Shown piece after piece: positions 13,190-19,643 of a stretch of DNA of 19,643 nucleotides. This DNA comes from Alphaproteobacteria bacterium (GTDB taxonomy: Bacteria > Pseudomonadota > Alphaproteobacteria > RF32 > CAG-239), in NCBI GenBank assembly GCA_900767645.1, contig CAAFZY010000002.1, forward strand, positions 1-19,643. The letters run 5' to 3'. The position numbers were made by a program, and so were the translations under genes. Numbering within the stretch: the stretch's first letter is position 1; each line of letters begins with the position of its first letter. The notes under the pieces are model-generated. The model was not told where the DNA came from, ran no database searches, and saw nothing but the letters and a program-made list of their open reading frames with translations.

Positions 13190-13960
13190 ATGTTTGATAT
13201 TTTTCACACACTTTTCAAATATAAAGAAAAAGAAAGCCCCGATCATCTCGGAGCTTTTCCGGAAAAAGTGCATGTGGAGGCTTTTCCGGAGCGCCGCTAT
13301 TTGTGGACTTCTCGTTTATTGGTGGTGCTTGCCGCTTTAAGTATTTGTTTTAATATGATGTTGGTTTGCGCAATTTATTTGATGATTCCGTCAATTAATG
13401 TGGTTCCTCAATTTTTCAGCATTAATAAAAATTTTAATCAGATAGAAATGGTGCAACCGCGCGAAGTCAGGTTTCCGGTGAGCGATTTGGTTACCGAACA
13501 ATATATTTCCGAGTATTTGACCATGCGTTACACCATGACCAACGATTTTGAAATGCTGTTGCAACAGTGGGGCACAAATTCGCCGCTGTATTGGTATTCG
13601 TCGCCAACCGTTTACAGTGATTTTTTTCAACATGATGTTAAGGCTAATCTGGCGGAGTTTAAAAAAGAAGGGTTGCAACGCTATATTCAAATTGAATGGA
13701 TAAAGCCGCTTTCAAGAGGGTTGTGGCAGGCGCAGTTCAAGACCTTTGACGTTACCGCCCGCAATCAGAATCCTTCCGTCAGTTATTGGCGCGCGACCAT
13801 GCGCATTGCGTACGTTAATTTGAAGTTTAAACAAAAGGACGATGCCATTTACAATCCGTACGGATTTATTGTTTCAAGTTATTCGCTTGCTTATCATGGC
13901 AGCGAAGGCGATAATGAATCGTATATTGATACCGCCCGCCGCCGCGCTACCGGACAATAA
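13190..13960 (+). CDS. VirB8-like type IV secretion protein
   Basis: The 256-residue product has a cytoplasmic N-terminus of about 40 residues, one membrane segment (about 41-65) and a periplasmic domain, which is the VirB8 layout. VirB8 features include the helix LTMRYTMTNDFE, the strand SVSYWRATMRIAYVNLKF and NPYGFIVSSY (222-231), the equivalent of the conserved NPxGF motif. VirB8 assembles the inner-membrane part of type IV secretion systems. No other virB gene is visible nearby, so this is a scattered copy, as happens in Rickettsiales-like genomes. GAGG lies 13 bases before the ATG, which is rather far. It is divergent from the TolC-like gene. Confidence 0.75.
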   Translation: MFDIFHTLFKYKEKESPDHLGAFPEKVHVEAFPERRYLWTSRLLVVLAALSICFNMMLVCAIYLMIPSINVVPQFFSINKNFNQIEMVQPREVRFPVSDLVTEQYISEYLTMRYTMTNDFEMLLQQWGTNSPLYWYSSPTVYSDFFQHDVKANLAEFKKEGLQRYIQIEWIKPLSRGLWQAQFKTFDVTARNQNPSVSYWRATMRIAYVNLKFKQKDDAIYNPYGFIVSSYSLAYHGSEGDNESYIDTARRRATGQ

Positions 13961-13984
13961 ATAACGCTCTGATTTGATAGATTA

Positions 13985-14599
13985 TTAATTCCATAAAACA
14001 TAAAAAACATTCATGCGGTTGCTGCATAAATTGTCTATATCTGATATTTTTAAATTACGCAGACAGGGCTTGTCTTTGTTGTTGCAATAAGAATCGCCGT
14101 ATAAAGAACCAAAGTGTTTGCCTTGCTCAATATCATAAGACATGACGTTTTTAAGGTTGGCGGCGTTTTCTTTGGCAACGGTAACAATATTACGGCATGA
14201 GTTAATATCAAAAAAATTTTCTTTTACGCTATCGCCGGTGGCAAACATAATTCCGTATTTATACCCTTTTTCAGCCTCATTAGCGGAATAAACCAGTATC
14301 ATGTTACCAAAAATATCATACAAATAATCAGAATTAGGGATGTATTTTATGCCATCGGGAACTAAGCCCAGTTTATACAGGTTATGATTTTGCCGTATTT
14401 CGGCAGTGTTTTGTTTATCAAGAGAGCTCAGTGTTTGTAAGGCATTGTTAATCAGCATGTTAACAGATTCCGCCTGTTTATTGAGCTTATATTTCATCAT
14501 CGCCTTAGAATAACCGGCAATCGCCCCGACGGACAGGACGCCTATTATCGCCAGAACGCCGAGCATTTCTACCATACTTCTGCCTGATTGTGTATTCAT
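13985..14599 (-). CDS. Pilin-like protein with short leader and GRSMVE-type helix
   Basis: The 204-residue product starts at ATG 14599, directly next to the leader hairpin. The leader is only six residues (MNTQSG), then RSMVEMLGVLAIIG: cleavage after Gly6 would put Glu at +5 of the mature chain, as in type IV pilins and pseudopilins. The helix and the following AIAGYSKAMMKYK are nearly identical to the 4191-4937 protein, also at DNA level, whereas the middle part differs. The tail shows the common pattern (GSLYGDSYC, CLRNL, DIDNLC). It probably belongs to a fast-evolving family with a constant N-terminus and variable surface domain. It ends convergently with the VirB8-like gene; no clear terminator is seen in between. 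Confidence 0.8.
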   Translation of the reverse strand: MNTQSGRSMVEMLGVLAIIGVLSVGAIAGYSKAMMKYKLNKQAESVNMLINNALQTLSSLDKQNTAEIRQNHNLYKLGLVPDGIKYIPNSDYLYDIFGNMILVYSANEAEKGYKYGIMFATGDSVKENFFDINSCRNIVTVAKENAANLKNVMSYDIEQGKHFGSLYGDSYCNNKDKPCLRNLKISDIDNLCSNRMNVFYVLWN

Positions 14600-14645
14600 G
14601 AGCTAAAATCTCCTCAAAAAGTTAGTTTTGAGAAGATTTTAGCTT
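14600..14645 (-). promoter_or_regulatory. Leader hairpin that covers the Shine-Dalgarno sequence (copy 4)
   Basis: Arms 14600-14619 and 14626-14645 form a stem of 19 of 20 pairs in minus-strand RNA, with a six-base loop. One inner pair is G-U in that RNA and C/A on the other strand. The 3' arm carries GAGGAG and ends at the base before the AUG, so both ribosome-binding site and start would be masked. It is longer than the copy-2 stem because AGCT also pairs. Confidence 0.7.
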
Positions 14646-14695
14646 GCGTTTTTTTTTTGCAATATTTACGAGTCCAAAGCTGTGTATAAGTTGTA
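14600..14695 (-). repeat. Pilin-leader repeat, copy 4
   Basis: This complete copy has the hairpin, the ten-T run (14649-14658), gcaatatttacgagtcc and gtataagttgta. It shares the tcc-aaagctgtg version of the outer part with copy 3, whereas copies 1 and 2 have tccgtgctgtg, which suggests two subfamilies. Confidence 0.85.
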
Positions 14696-14713
14696 TTTAG
14701 AATATCTGCATAC

Positions 14714-14743
14714 AAAAAGAGCCATAAACACTGTTTATGGCTC
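14714..14743 (-). terminator. Terminator of the Cys-rich protein gene
   Basis: GAGCCATAAA (14719-14728) pairs perfectly with TTTATGGCTC (14734-14743). On the minus strand five U residues follow. It separates the three-gene unit above from the leader of the second pilin-like gene, which therefore needs its own promoter. Confidence 0.85.
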
Positions 14744-14764
14744 GTAACTTGATAGTGTTAATAT

Positions 14765-15637
14765 CTAATAACCAAAGCGAACATGGCAGTTATTAACACA
14801 AGCGGAATAACCGGCGCAGTCATTGATATTCTGATGACAATCGTCATTGCAACCCTCAATGCAGTCATCTAAAAGAGTGTTTCCTCCGCTACCGCTACCG
14901 CCACTGCTGCTGCCCGGGCAATCGTAACAATCAAGTATAATTCCATCACCATAATAAACAGGAACATAATCGCAGTCTGAACCGGAATTTGAGTGTTCTA
15001 CAAAACCGGCAGCGTTACAATCTTGGAAACCTCTGCAGTAACCGCACTGTTTATCACCGGAAAAGCCATACTTATCATACCCATCATGGCCCAAATTGCC
15101 GTATTTCTTATTACAATCTTCTTCTGAAGTGATTTCGGTCGAAGAGTCATCGGGGCAAGCTTTGGCAGAGCATTTGCCGCAACCGTTAGCGTCTTTGGTG
15201 CCTAAAGACCATCCGCTGTCGCCGGTGGTGCCGCAACCGGCAACGGTTTTGGCATAACCGCTGGAGCATGTGGCTGCCACGCACCCGTCTCCGGCAGAAT
15301 TGAGTGTGTATCCGCTGTTGCAACTGGTAAGTTTTATGTAAGCGCCGCTGGCAGGGCAAGATTCACAAATGCCGTTTGTCGGGCAGGAAGACAACTGATA
15401 ACCGGCGCACGCCGTTGCCACTGATGAAGTTGATGAACAGGTTTTATATGCGGTATCAAACGGGCAGTACAGATAATGGGAGCAACCGGTAACGTCGGCT
15501 TTGGCATAACCGAGTTTTTCACATTCTGCCGCACTGTTGGTGGCGCACGCGGAATCTCCGCTCTTACAGGTTAAAGCTTGCGCTAAATTTGCACTTAATA
15601 AGAACGGAAGCAAAAATACTAAAATTTTATTACTCAT
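14765..15637 (-). CDS. Secreted cysteine-rich protein, unknown function
   Basis: The 290-residue product has a clear signal peptide (residues 1-21, ending AQA). The mature part contains 30 Cys, more than one in ten residues, arranged in repeated short loops such as CPTNGICESCP, GCGKCSAKACP, CGYC and CYDCPG. A Gly/Ser linker (SSSGGSGSGG) precedes a compact C-terminal Cys domain (CIEGCNDDC, CAGYSACVNNC). This suggests a disulfide-stabilised periplasmic or surface protein. I do not recognise a named family. AAAGGAA lies before ATG 15637. It is the last gene of a unit with the 137-residue and 57-residue proteins and ends at its own terminator. Position beside a pilin-like gene suggests, but does not prove, a surface role. 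Confidence 0.7.
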   Translation of the reverse strand: MSNKILVFLLPFLLSANLAQALTCKSGDSACATNSAAECEKLGYAKADVTGCSHYLYCPFDTAYKTCSSTSSVATACAGYQLSSCPTNGICESCPASGAYIKLTSCNSGYTLNSAGDGCVAATCSSGYAKTVAGCGTTGDSGWSLGTKDANGCGKCSAKACPDDSSTEITSEEDCNKKYGNLGHDGYDKYGFSGDKQCGYCRGFQDCNAAGFVEHSNSGSDCDYVPVYYGDGIILDCYDCPGSSSGGSGSGGNTLLDDCIEGCNDDCHQNINDCAGYSACVNNCHVRFGY

Positions 15638-15670
15638 GTGTGTTTCCTTTTATTTGATGTTAAAGTTTGG

Positions 15671-16084
15671 TTACGCTGCCAATTTGGCAAAGGAGTGAAT
15701 GGCCTCTCGTTGCATTTCTTTTAATTTATCTTCGCCTAAAGTTTTTTTGAGGGTTTCAACATATTTTTGCATTTCGGCCTCATAGGTATCGGCTCCCGGA
15801 ATTTCATCTACAAGCCTGACCGATATGTCATAAGCTTGCGTTATTTCGTCGTTAAACTCTTCGGCAATGGTAACGTATCGGCTTTTTAAGATTTTTTTGC
15901 GGATAATCGGCGCAATTTTACTAAGCAGGTAGAATTGCTTGTCATTACGGTTTAAAATTATTTGGTTTCGACCGTCATAAACTATTTCGCCTCTGAACAC
16001 GTGGTCGGCGTTCATCTCGATTTTAATAATAACCCCGATTTTATCAAAGAAAAAATTTGCCGGCAACGGCGCAATGTCTTCCAT
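15671..16084 (-). CDS. Hypothetical protein, 137 residues
   Basis: The product has a mixed beta and alpha N-terminal half (IGVIIKIEMNADHVFRGEIVYDG) and a helical, charged C-terminal half (ETLKKTLGEDKLKEMQREAI). It has no signal peptide and no membrane segment. It contains no motif I can name. GGAG overlaps the stop region of the upstream small gene and lies 5 bases before ATG 16084, so the two are probably translated together. It lies between a small membrane protein and the Cys-rich secreted protein. Confidence 0.6.
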   Translation of the reverse strand: MEDIAPLPANFFFDKIGVIIKIEMNADHVFRGEIVYDGRNQIILNRNDKQFYLLSKIAPIIRKKILKSRYVTIAEEFNDEITQAYDISVRLVDEIPGADTYEAEMQKYVETLKKTLGEDKLKEMQREAIHSFAKLAA

Positions 16085-16093
16085 ATTAATCTC

Positions 16094-16267
16094 CTATTCG
16101 CGGGAATTGCCTTTAGAATTAAATAAGCCTTCTTTGGCCTCTCCGGCTTTAGATACAAAAAATGCCGCCAAGTCAAAGCTCAAAAATTTAAAAATGCTGA
16201 AAATAAAGCTCAATCTGCCGCCGACAGCCGATTTGCTTAAAGGTTTTACCATTGGTGCTTTTGCCAT
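16094..16267 (-). CDS. Small membrane protein, 57 residues
   Basis: The start ATG 16267 follows a strong AAAGGAG; the frame continues upstream to 16312 without support. The protein has a basic N-terminus (MAKAPMVKPLSKS), one hydrophobic segment (LSFIFSIFKFLSF plus DLAAFFV, about residues 19-38) and a polar tail. This fits a single-pass inner-membrane protein or an uncleaved export signal. It is the first gene of the three-gene minus-strand unit; the gap to the next gene is 9 bases. Function unknown. Confidence 0.55.
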   Translation of the reverse strand: MAKAPMVKPLSKSAVGGRLSFIFSIFKFLSFDLAAFFVSKAGEAKEGLFNSKGNSRE

Positions 16268-16299
16268 TTTTTTTGATTCTCCTTTCAGATTTGATAAAT

Positions 16300-16328
16300 A
16301 TATTAAAAGCAAAGAGCCTTAATTGCAA
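16300..16328 (-). promoter_or_regulatory. Promoter of the Cys-rich protein unit
   Basis: On the minus strand TTGCAA (16323-16328) and TAATAT (complement of 16300-16305) are 17 bases apart. Transcription would start about 25 bases before ATG 16267. Confidence 0.6.
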
Positions 16329-16404
16329 TATCTTTTTTGTTGGTAAGGCATATAAAATATTGCATCTGTTAAGTTTGAGGCTACAATGGGCTCAGAGGTT
16401 AAAA

Positions 16405-17703
16405 ATGGATATTGTCGAATATACAGTAAGTGAAATTTCGTTTGCCGTTAAGCGCTGCGTTGAAACCACCTTTTCGGCGGTTAGGGTAAAAGGTGAGATT
16501 TTTGGCGCCAAACGCGCGGATTCAGGGCATTGGTATTTGTCATTGAAAGACGAAAACGCCGTGTTGGCGGCTGTTTGCTGGCGCGGAGTGGCCGCGTCGC
16601 TGCCGGTTAAAATTGAAGACGGGTTGGAAGTTGTTGCCACCGGAAAAATTACTACTTTTGCCGGAAAATCATCATATCAGTTGGTGATTGAGCGTTTGGA
16701 AGTTGCCGGAACCGGTGCTTTGCTTAAGCTGTTGGAAGAACGTAAGCAACAGTTTTTACGTGAGGGCTTGTTTGATGCCGCTCATAAACGGCAAATTCCG
16801 TACTTGCCGCGGGTTATCGGGGTGGTTACCAGTCCGACCGGCGCGGTTATTCGCGATATTATTCATCGGGTAAGCGATAGGTTTCCGACTCGGATTATTG
16901 TTTGGCCGACTCCGGTGCAGGGCGAAGGCGCGGCCGATAAAATTGCGGCGGCAATTAAAGGTTTTAACAATTTGCCTGCAAACGGTGTAATCCCTAAGCC
17001 CGATGTTTTGATTGTGGCACGCGGCGGCGGCAGTTTGGAAGATTTATGGCCGTTTAATGAAGAGGTGGTAATCAGAGCAGTGTATGATTCTGAAATTCCG
17101 CTGATTTCCGCTGTCGGACATGAAACCGATACGATGCTTATAGATTATGTTTCCGATTTGCGGGTGCCAACCCCGACCGGCGCCGCGGAATTTGCCGTGC
17201 CGGTAAAAAACGAGCTTATGTTGCAGCTTTCATCGCTTAATAATCGGCGCCTTAACGCAATCAGTCGGTTGCTTAATGAATATAAGCAAACCGTTGAAGG
17301 ATTGGGGCGAGGGATTCCGAATTTGCAACAGATTGTGCTTGAAAATCAGCAAAAGCTTGATGATAGGTGCGAACGCTTGACTGTTGCGGTTAAAAACTGT
17401 TTAAGCGCTAAAAGACAACAGCTTGATTTGCTCGGTTTAAAACCGTATTACATCAATAATTTGCTTGATAAAAGCCGCGTGGCGTTAAAAAATCTGACGA
17501 CGCGGATGGAAAGCGTTTCGGTAGAATCGGTGCTTAAACGCGGTTTTGCCTGGGTTACCGATCGGCATTATAAAACAATGTATGACACAACGCACGCTAA
17601 ACGCAGCGGCGAGTTGAATGTAAGGTTTATTGACGGAATTGTTAAAACAAAAGTGGTGGAAAATCGTGATGCGCAGCAGTTTGATTTGTTTGATATTAAG
17701 TAG
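16405..17703 (+). CDS. xseA: Exodeoxyribonuclease VII large subunit
   Basis: The start ATG 16405 follows AGAGG; the frame extends back to 16252 through non-conserved sequence. The 432-residue product has the N-terminal OB domain (VKGEIFGAKRADSGHWYLSLKD) and the conserved catalytic region: GVVTSPTGAVIRDI, VARGGGSLEDLWPFN and SAVGHETDTML. A coiled-coil segment and a C-terminal VLKRGFAWV motif follow. With XseB it degrades single-stranded DNA to oligonucleotides. xseB is not visible here. Its end overlaps the M23 peptidase gene by 35 bases. Confidence 0.97.
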   Translation: MDIVEYTVSEISFAVKRCVETTFSAVRVKGEIFGAKRADSGHWYLSLKDENAVLAAVCWRGVAASLPVKIEDGLEVVATGKITTFAGKSSYQLVIERLEVAGTGALLKLLEERKQQFLREGLFDAAHKRQIPYLPRVIGVVTSPTGAVIRDIIHRVSDRFPTRIIVWPTPVQGEGAADKIAAAIKGFNNLPANGVIPKPDVLIVARGGGSLEDLWPFNEEVVIRAVYDSEIPLISAVGHETDTMLIDYVSDLRVPTPTGAAEFAVPVKNELMLQLSSLNNRRLNAISRLLNEYKQTVEGLGRGIPNLQQIVLENQQKLDDRCERLTVAVKNCLSAKRQQLDLLGLKPYYINNLLDKSRVALKNLTTRMESVSVESVLKRGFAWVTDRHYKTMYDTTHAKRSGELNVRFIDGIVKTKVVENRDAQQFDLFDIK

Positions 17704-18523
17704 CTTGTTGTTGGCGGCGCCGGTTAAAGCCGAGGGCTTAAAACTTTGCGGAGTTTTACGACAGGGCGAAATTTTGCGCGCCGATGCCGGTGCTGAAGCG
17801 CAAGCGGTTACCCTCAACGGTAAACAGATTCCGTTGGCGGAAAACGGTGGCTTTTTGTTGGTTTTAGGGCGTGATGAGGCGGAGAAAATTAAAATAACCG
17901 TTACCGATAAAAATAACGGCGTTGCAAACTATATTTTGCCGGTTGCCAAAAATAAATGGGATATTCAAAGCATCAAGGGGGTGGAGCAACGCAAAGTTAC
18001 TCCGGCTAAAGAAGATAATGCGGAAATTATGCGCGAACAAACTGATGTGCGGCGCGCTTTAACCACGCTTAATATGCAAAATCAAAGTTGGAAAAACGGG
18101 TTTGATATTCCGCTTAAAGGAACAATCAGCGGCAATTTCGGCAATCAGCGTATTTTTAACGGCATACCCAAAAATCCGCACAGCGGCACGGATATTGCCG
18201 CACCGGAAGGAACGTCGGTTAAAGCCGCGGGTGACGGTTATGTTGTCTTAAACGGCAGTAATTATTTTTACGGCGGTAATATGGTAATTATTGACCACGG
18301 CGAAGGATTGCAAACGATTTATATGCATCTTAAAAAATCAGCGGTAAAAGAAGGGCAATATGTTAAAAAAGGGCAGGTTGTCGGGTATGTCGGCAAAACC
18401 GGCCGCGCTACCGGGCCGCATCTGCATTGGGGCGCGTCGTTAAACAGTGTGCGCTTTCGTCCGCATTCTCTGATAGATTTAATGTCGGCGCAATGCGCTG
18501 TTTATTATCAAAATAAGGATTAA
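17669..18523 (+). CDS. M23 (LytM/NlpD-like) peptidoglycan peptidase, secreted
   Basis: The start ATG 17669 gives a clean signal peptide (MRSSLICLILSSLLLAAP then VKA); a TTG 17630 start would add 13 residues. The 284-residue protein ends in an M23 domain: HSGTDIAAPEGT with His171 and Asp175, YMHL with His220, and GPHLHWG with His251 and His253. All zinc and catalytic positions are present, so it should be an active endopeptidase acting on cell-wall cross-links. The N-terminal half (residues about 25-140) is not assigned. It overlaps xseA and lies 4 bases before uppP, so the three are likely one transcript. Confidence 0.9.
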   Translation: MRSSLICLILSSLLLAAPVKAEGLKLCGVLRQGEILRADAGAEAQAVTLNGKQIPLAENGGFLLVLGRDEAEKIKITVTDKNNGVANYILPVAKNKWDIQSIKGVEQRKVTPAKEDNAEIMREQTDVRRALTTLNMQNQSWKNGFDIPLKGTISGNFGNQRIFNGIPKNPHSGTDIAAPEGTSVKAAGDGYVVLNGSNYFYGGNMVIIDHGEGLQTIYMHLKKSAVKEGQYVKKGQVVGYVGKTGRATGPHLHWGASLNSVRFRPHSLIDLMSAQCAVYYQNKD

Positions 18524-18527
18524 AATT

Positions 18528-19337
18528 ATGACCACGTTGCAACTTGTTTGGCTCGCGATTGTGCAAGGATTGACCGAATTTTTGCCGGTAAGCTCGTCAG
18601 GGCACTTAATTTTATTTTCGGCGTTTACGGATTTTCCTGATCAGGGAATCGGAGTTGATATTGCGCTGCATATCGGGTCATTGGCGGCAGTGGTTTTATA
18701 TTTTTATAAAACGTTCGGCCAAATGATTTACGGAGTGTTTAAGCGCGGATTGTTGCCTGATTTCGGCGATAGCGGCAATAAATTGGCGTATTTAATAGTG
18801 ATTGCCTCAATTCCGGCGCTTTTTATCGGGTTTTTGTTGCGCAATTACGGTATGAACTGGGCGCGCACGCCGGCGCTTATCGGGTGGACGGTTTTATTGT
18901 ACGGATTATTGTTATGGTATGCCGATAAAAAAGGTAAGACCAATCGCGAAATTAATGATTTGCAAATTAAAGACGCTTTGCTTATCGGGATTGCGCAGTG
19001 CTTGGCTTTGATTCCGGGAACAAGCCGCTCGGGTATAACTATTACGACGGCGCGTTTTTTAGGAATAAACCGTAGCGATGCGGCAAAGTTTTCAATGCTG
19101 CTTTCGGTGCCGACTATTTTGGCGGCCGGAACATTGGAAGGATATCGTTTGTTTAAGCAAGGCAGTACGGCAGAAATATTATGGGCTTCCGATGCGGCGC
19201 TCTTTTCATTTTTTGCTTCGTTTGCAGTGATTTTTATAATGTTGAAATGGCTGAAAAAATCAACTTATATGCCTTTTGTGGTTTATCGGGTTGTTTTGGG
19301 AAGCGCCTTGATTTTATATTCTTATCATCTTTTTTAA
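18528..19337 (+). CDS. uppP: Undecaprenyl-diphosphatase UppP (BacA)
   Basis: The 269-residue polytopic membrane protein has the two family motifs: QGLTEFLPVSSSGH (residues 13-26, with Glu17 and His26) and PGTSRSG (163-169, with the catalytic Arg167). UppP removes a phosphate from undecaprenyl diphosphate and so recycles the lipid carrier for peptidoglycan and polysaccharide building; it also gives some bacitracin resistance. It lies 4 bases after the M23 peptidase gene, a sensible cell-wall pairing. Confidence 0.97.
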   Translation: MTTLQLVWLAIVQGLTEFLPVSSSGHLILFSAFTDFPDQGIGVDIALHIGSLAAVVLYFYKTFGQMIYGVFKRGLLPDFGDSGNKLAYLIVIASIPALFIGFLLRNYGMNWARTPALIGWTVLLYGLLLWYADKKGKTNREINDLQIKDALLIGIAQCLALIPGTSRSGITITTARFLGINRSDAAKFSMLLSVPTILAAGTLEGYRLFKQGSTAEILWASDAALFSFFASFAVIFIMLKWLKKSTYMPFVVYRVVLGSALILYSYHLF

Positions 19338-19346
19338 AAGAAACTG

Positions 19347-19375
19347 TTGACTTATTTTCAAAAACTTTTTATTAA
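19347..19375 (+). promoter_or_regulatory. Promoter of tRNA-Leu
   Basis: TTGACT (19347-19352) and TATTAA (19370-19375) are 17 bases apart. Transcription would begin close to 19382, nearly at the mature 5' end. Confidence 0.55.
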
Positions 19376-19383
19376 AGAAGCAT

Positions 19384-19470
19384 GCTCTGATGGCGGAATT
19401 GGTAGACGCGTAAGTTTCAGGTACTTATGGGAGATTTCCCGTGAAGGTTCAAGTCCTTTTCAGAGCACCA
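19384..19470 (+). tRNA. tRNA-Leu (anticodon CAG)
   Basis: The 87-base gene folds as a class II tRNA. The acceptor stem is GCTCTGA with TCAGAGC, followed by encoded CCA. The D arm reads GGCGGAATTGGTAGACGC as in other tRNA-Leu. The anticodon stem TAAGT/ACTTA encloses the loop TTCAGGT with anticodon CAG. A long variable arm (GGGA, loop, TCCC) and a TTCAAGT loop follow. It decodes CUG. Confidence 0.95.
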
Positions 19471-19496
19471 AAAAAACTCCCGCAAGGGAGTTTTTT
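19471..19496 (+). terminator. Terminator after tRNA-Leu
   Basis: AAAAAACTCCC (19471-19481) pairs with GGGAGTTTTTT (19486-19496) around a GCAA loop, directly after the CCA end. Confidence 0.9.
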
Positions 19497-19590
19497 GATA
19501 ACCTGAAAGGACTATCCCTTAGGCATCTAAATTCGCCGCGGGCGCTGTCGCTTTCCTTGCTCATTAAGATGTTCCAAAGAACTTGCAGAT

Positions 19591-19616
19591 AAAAAAGCAA
19601 GGTTGCTTGCTTTTTT
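19591..19616 (+). terminator. Second terminator-like hairpin near the window end
   Basis: AAAAAAGCAAG (19591-19601) pairs perfectly with CTTGCTTTTTT (19606-19616) around GTTG. The 94 bases between this and the tRNA terminator hold no ORF or RNA I recognise; they could belong to a small transcript that ends here. Confidence 0.7.
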
Positions 19617-19627
19617 ACTTAGCGTTT

Positions 19628-19643
19628 CTTTTCAGAGCACCAA
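19628..19643 (+). repeat. Duplicate of the tRNA-Leu 3' end (possible attachment site scar)
   Basis: The last 16 bases, CTTTTCAGAGCACCAA, are identical to 19456-19471, the 3' part of tRNA-Leu including CCA. Such duplications mark integrase target sites at tRNA genes. The repeat may continue beyond the window. Confidence 0.55.

Noticed and set aside
16074..16322. Plus-strand ORF opposite the two small genes before xseA
   Set aside because: The minus-strand frames have a strong ribosome site and promoter; the plus-strand frame has neither.
19347..19592. ORF covering the tRNA-Leu gene
   Set aside because: It runs through a complete tRNA and its terminator and has no ribosome site, so it is a chance frame.

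Overview
The window reads as a chromosomal segment of a low- to mid-GC, host-associated alphaproteobacterium. Evidence for this is a DUF1013/TrcR-type cell-cycle regulator (an alphaproteobacterial family), a cysteine-free L31 of the alphaproteobacterial type, a DUF4164-like/ZapA pair, an EF-P/SuhB-like pair, a VirB8-like secretion protein, and pilin-like proteins with an N-terminus (GRSMVEMLGVLAIIG) that I associate with uncultured gut alphaproteobacteria. The exact lineage is inference.

Layout. 1-1361: a leader repeat (copy 1) and a minus-strand lipoprotein gene with its terminator. 1491-4156: plus-strand secreted nuclease, then rplU-rpmA, obgE and rsfS. 4191-5028: minus-strand pilin-like gene with its leader repeat (copy 2). 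5054-5727: a plus-strand unit with its own promoter, a structured leader, a 27-codon ORF, an unknown 91-residue protein and a terminator. 5787-8928: minus-strand housekeeping genes trcR, rpmE, a SuhB-like pseudo-phosphatase, efp and a ThiE-like protein. 9021-11061: plus-strand coiled-coil protein, zapA, a probable 6S RNA, a decayed pilin leader on the minus strand with repeat copy 3, and a YmdB-type phosphodiesterase. 11126-13960: divergent TolC-like lipoprotein (minus) and VirB8-like protein (plus). 13985-16267: a second pilin-like gene with repeat copy 4, and a three-gene minus-strand unit ending in a cysteine-rich secreted protein. 16405-19337: xseA, an M23 peptidase and uppP. The window ends with tRNA-Leu(CAG), two terminators and a partial duplication of the tRNA 3' end.

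How it fits together. Conserved information-processing and envelope genes are interrupted by cell-surface genes (pilin-like, Cys-rich, TolC-like, VirB8-like, lipoprotein). The most unusual signal is an approximately 90-base repeat present four times. In the two intact cases it sits directly upstream of a pilin-like gene, and its transcript can form a long hairpin that buries the Shine-Dalgarno sequence. Its mismatches stay paired (as G-U) only in minus-strand RNA, which supports a cis-regulatory RNA. Other notable points are two apparent pseudoenzymes beside efp, a histone-H1-like tail on TrcR, a TolC-like protein fused to a cadherin-like domain, and a compact multi-stem leader RNA at 5219-5309.
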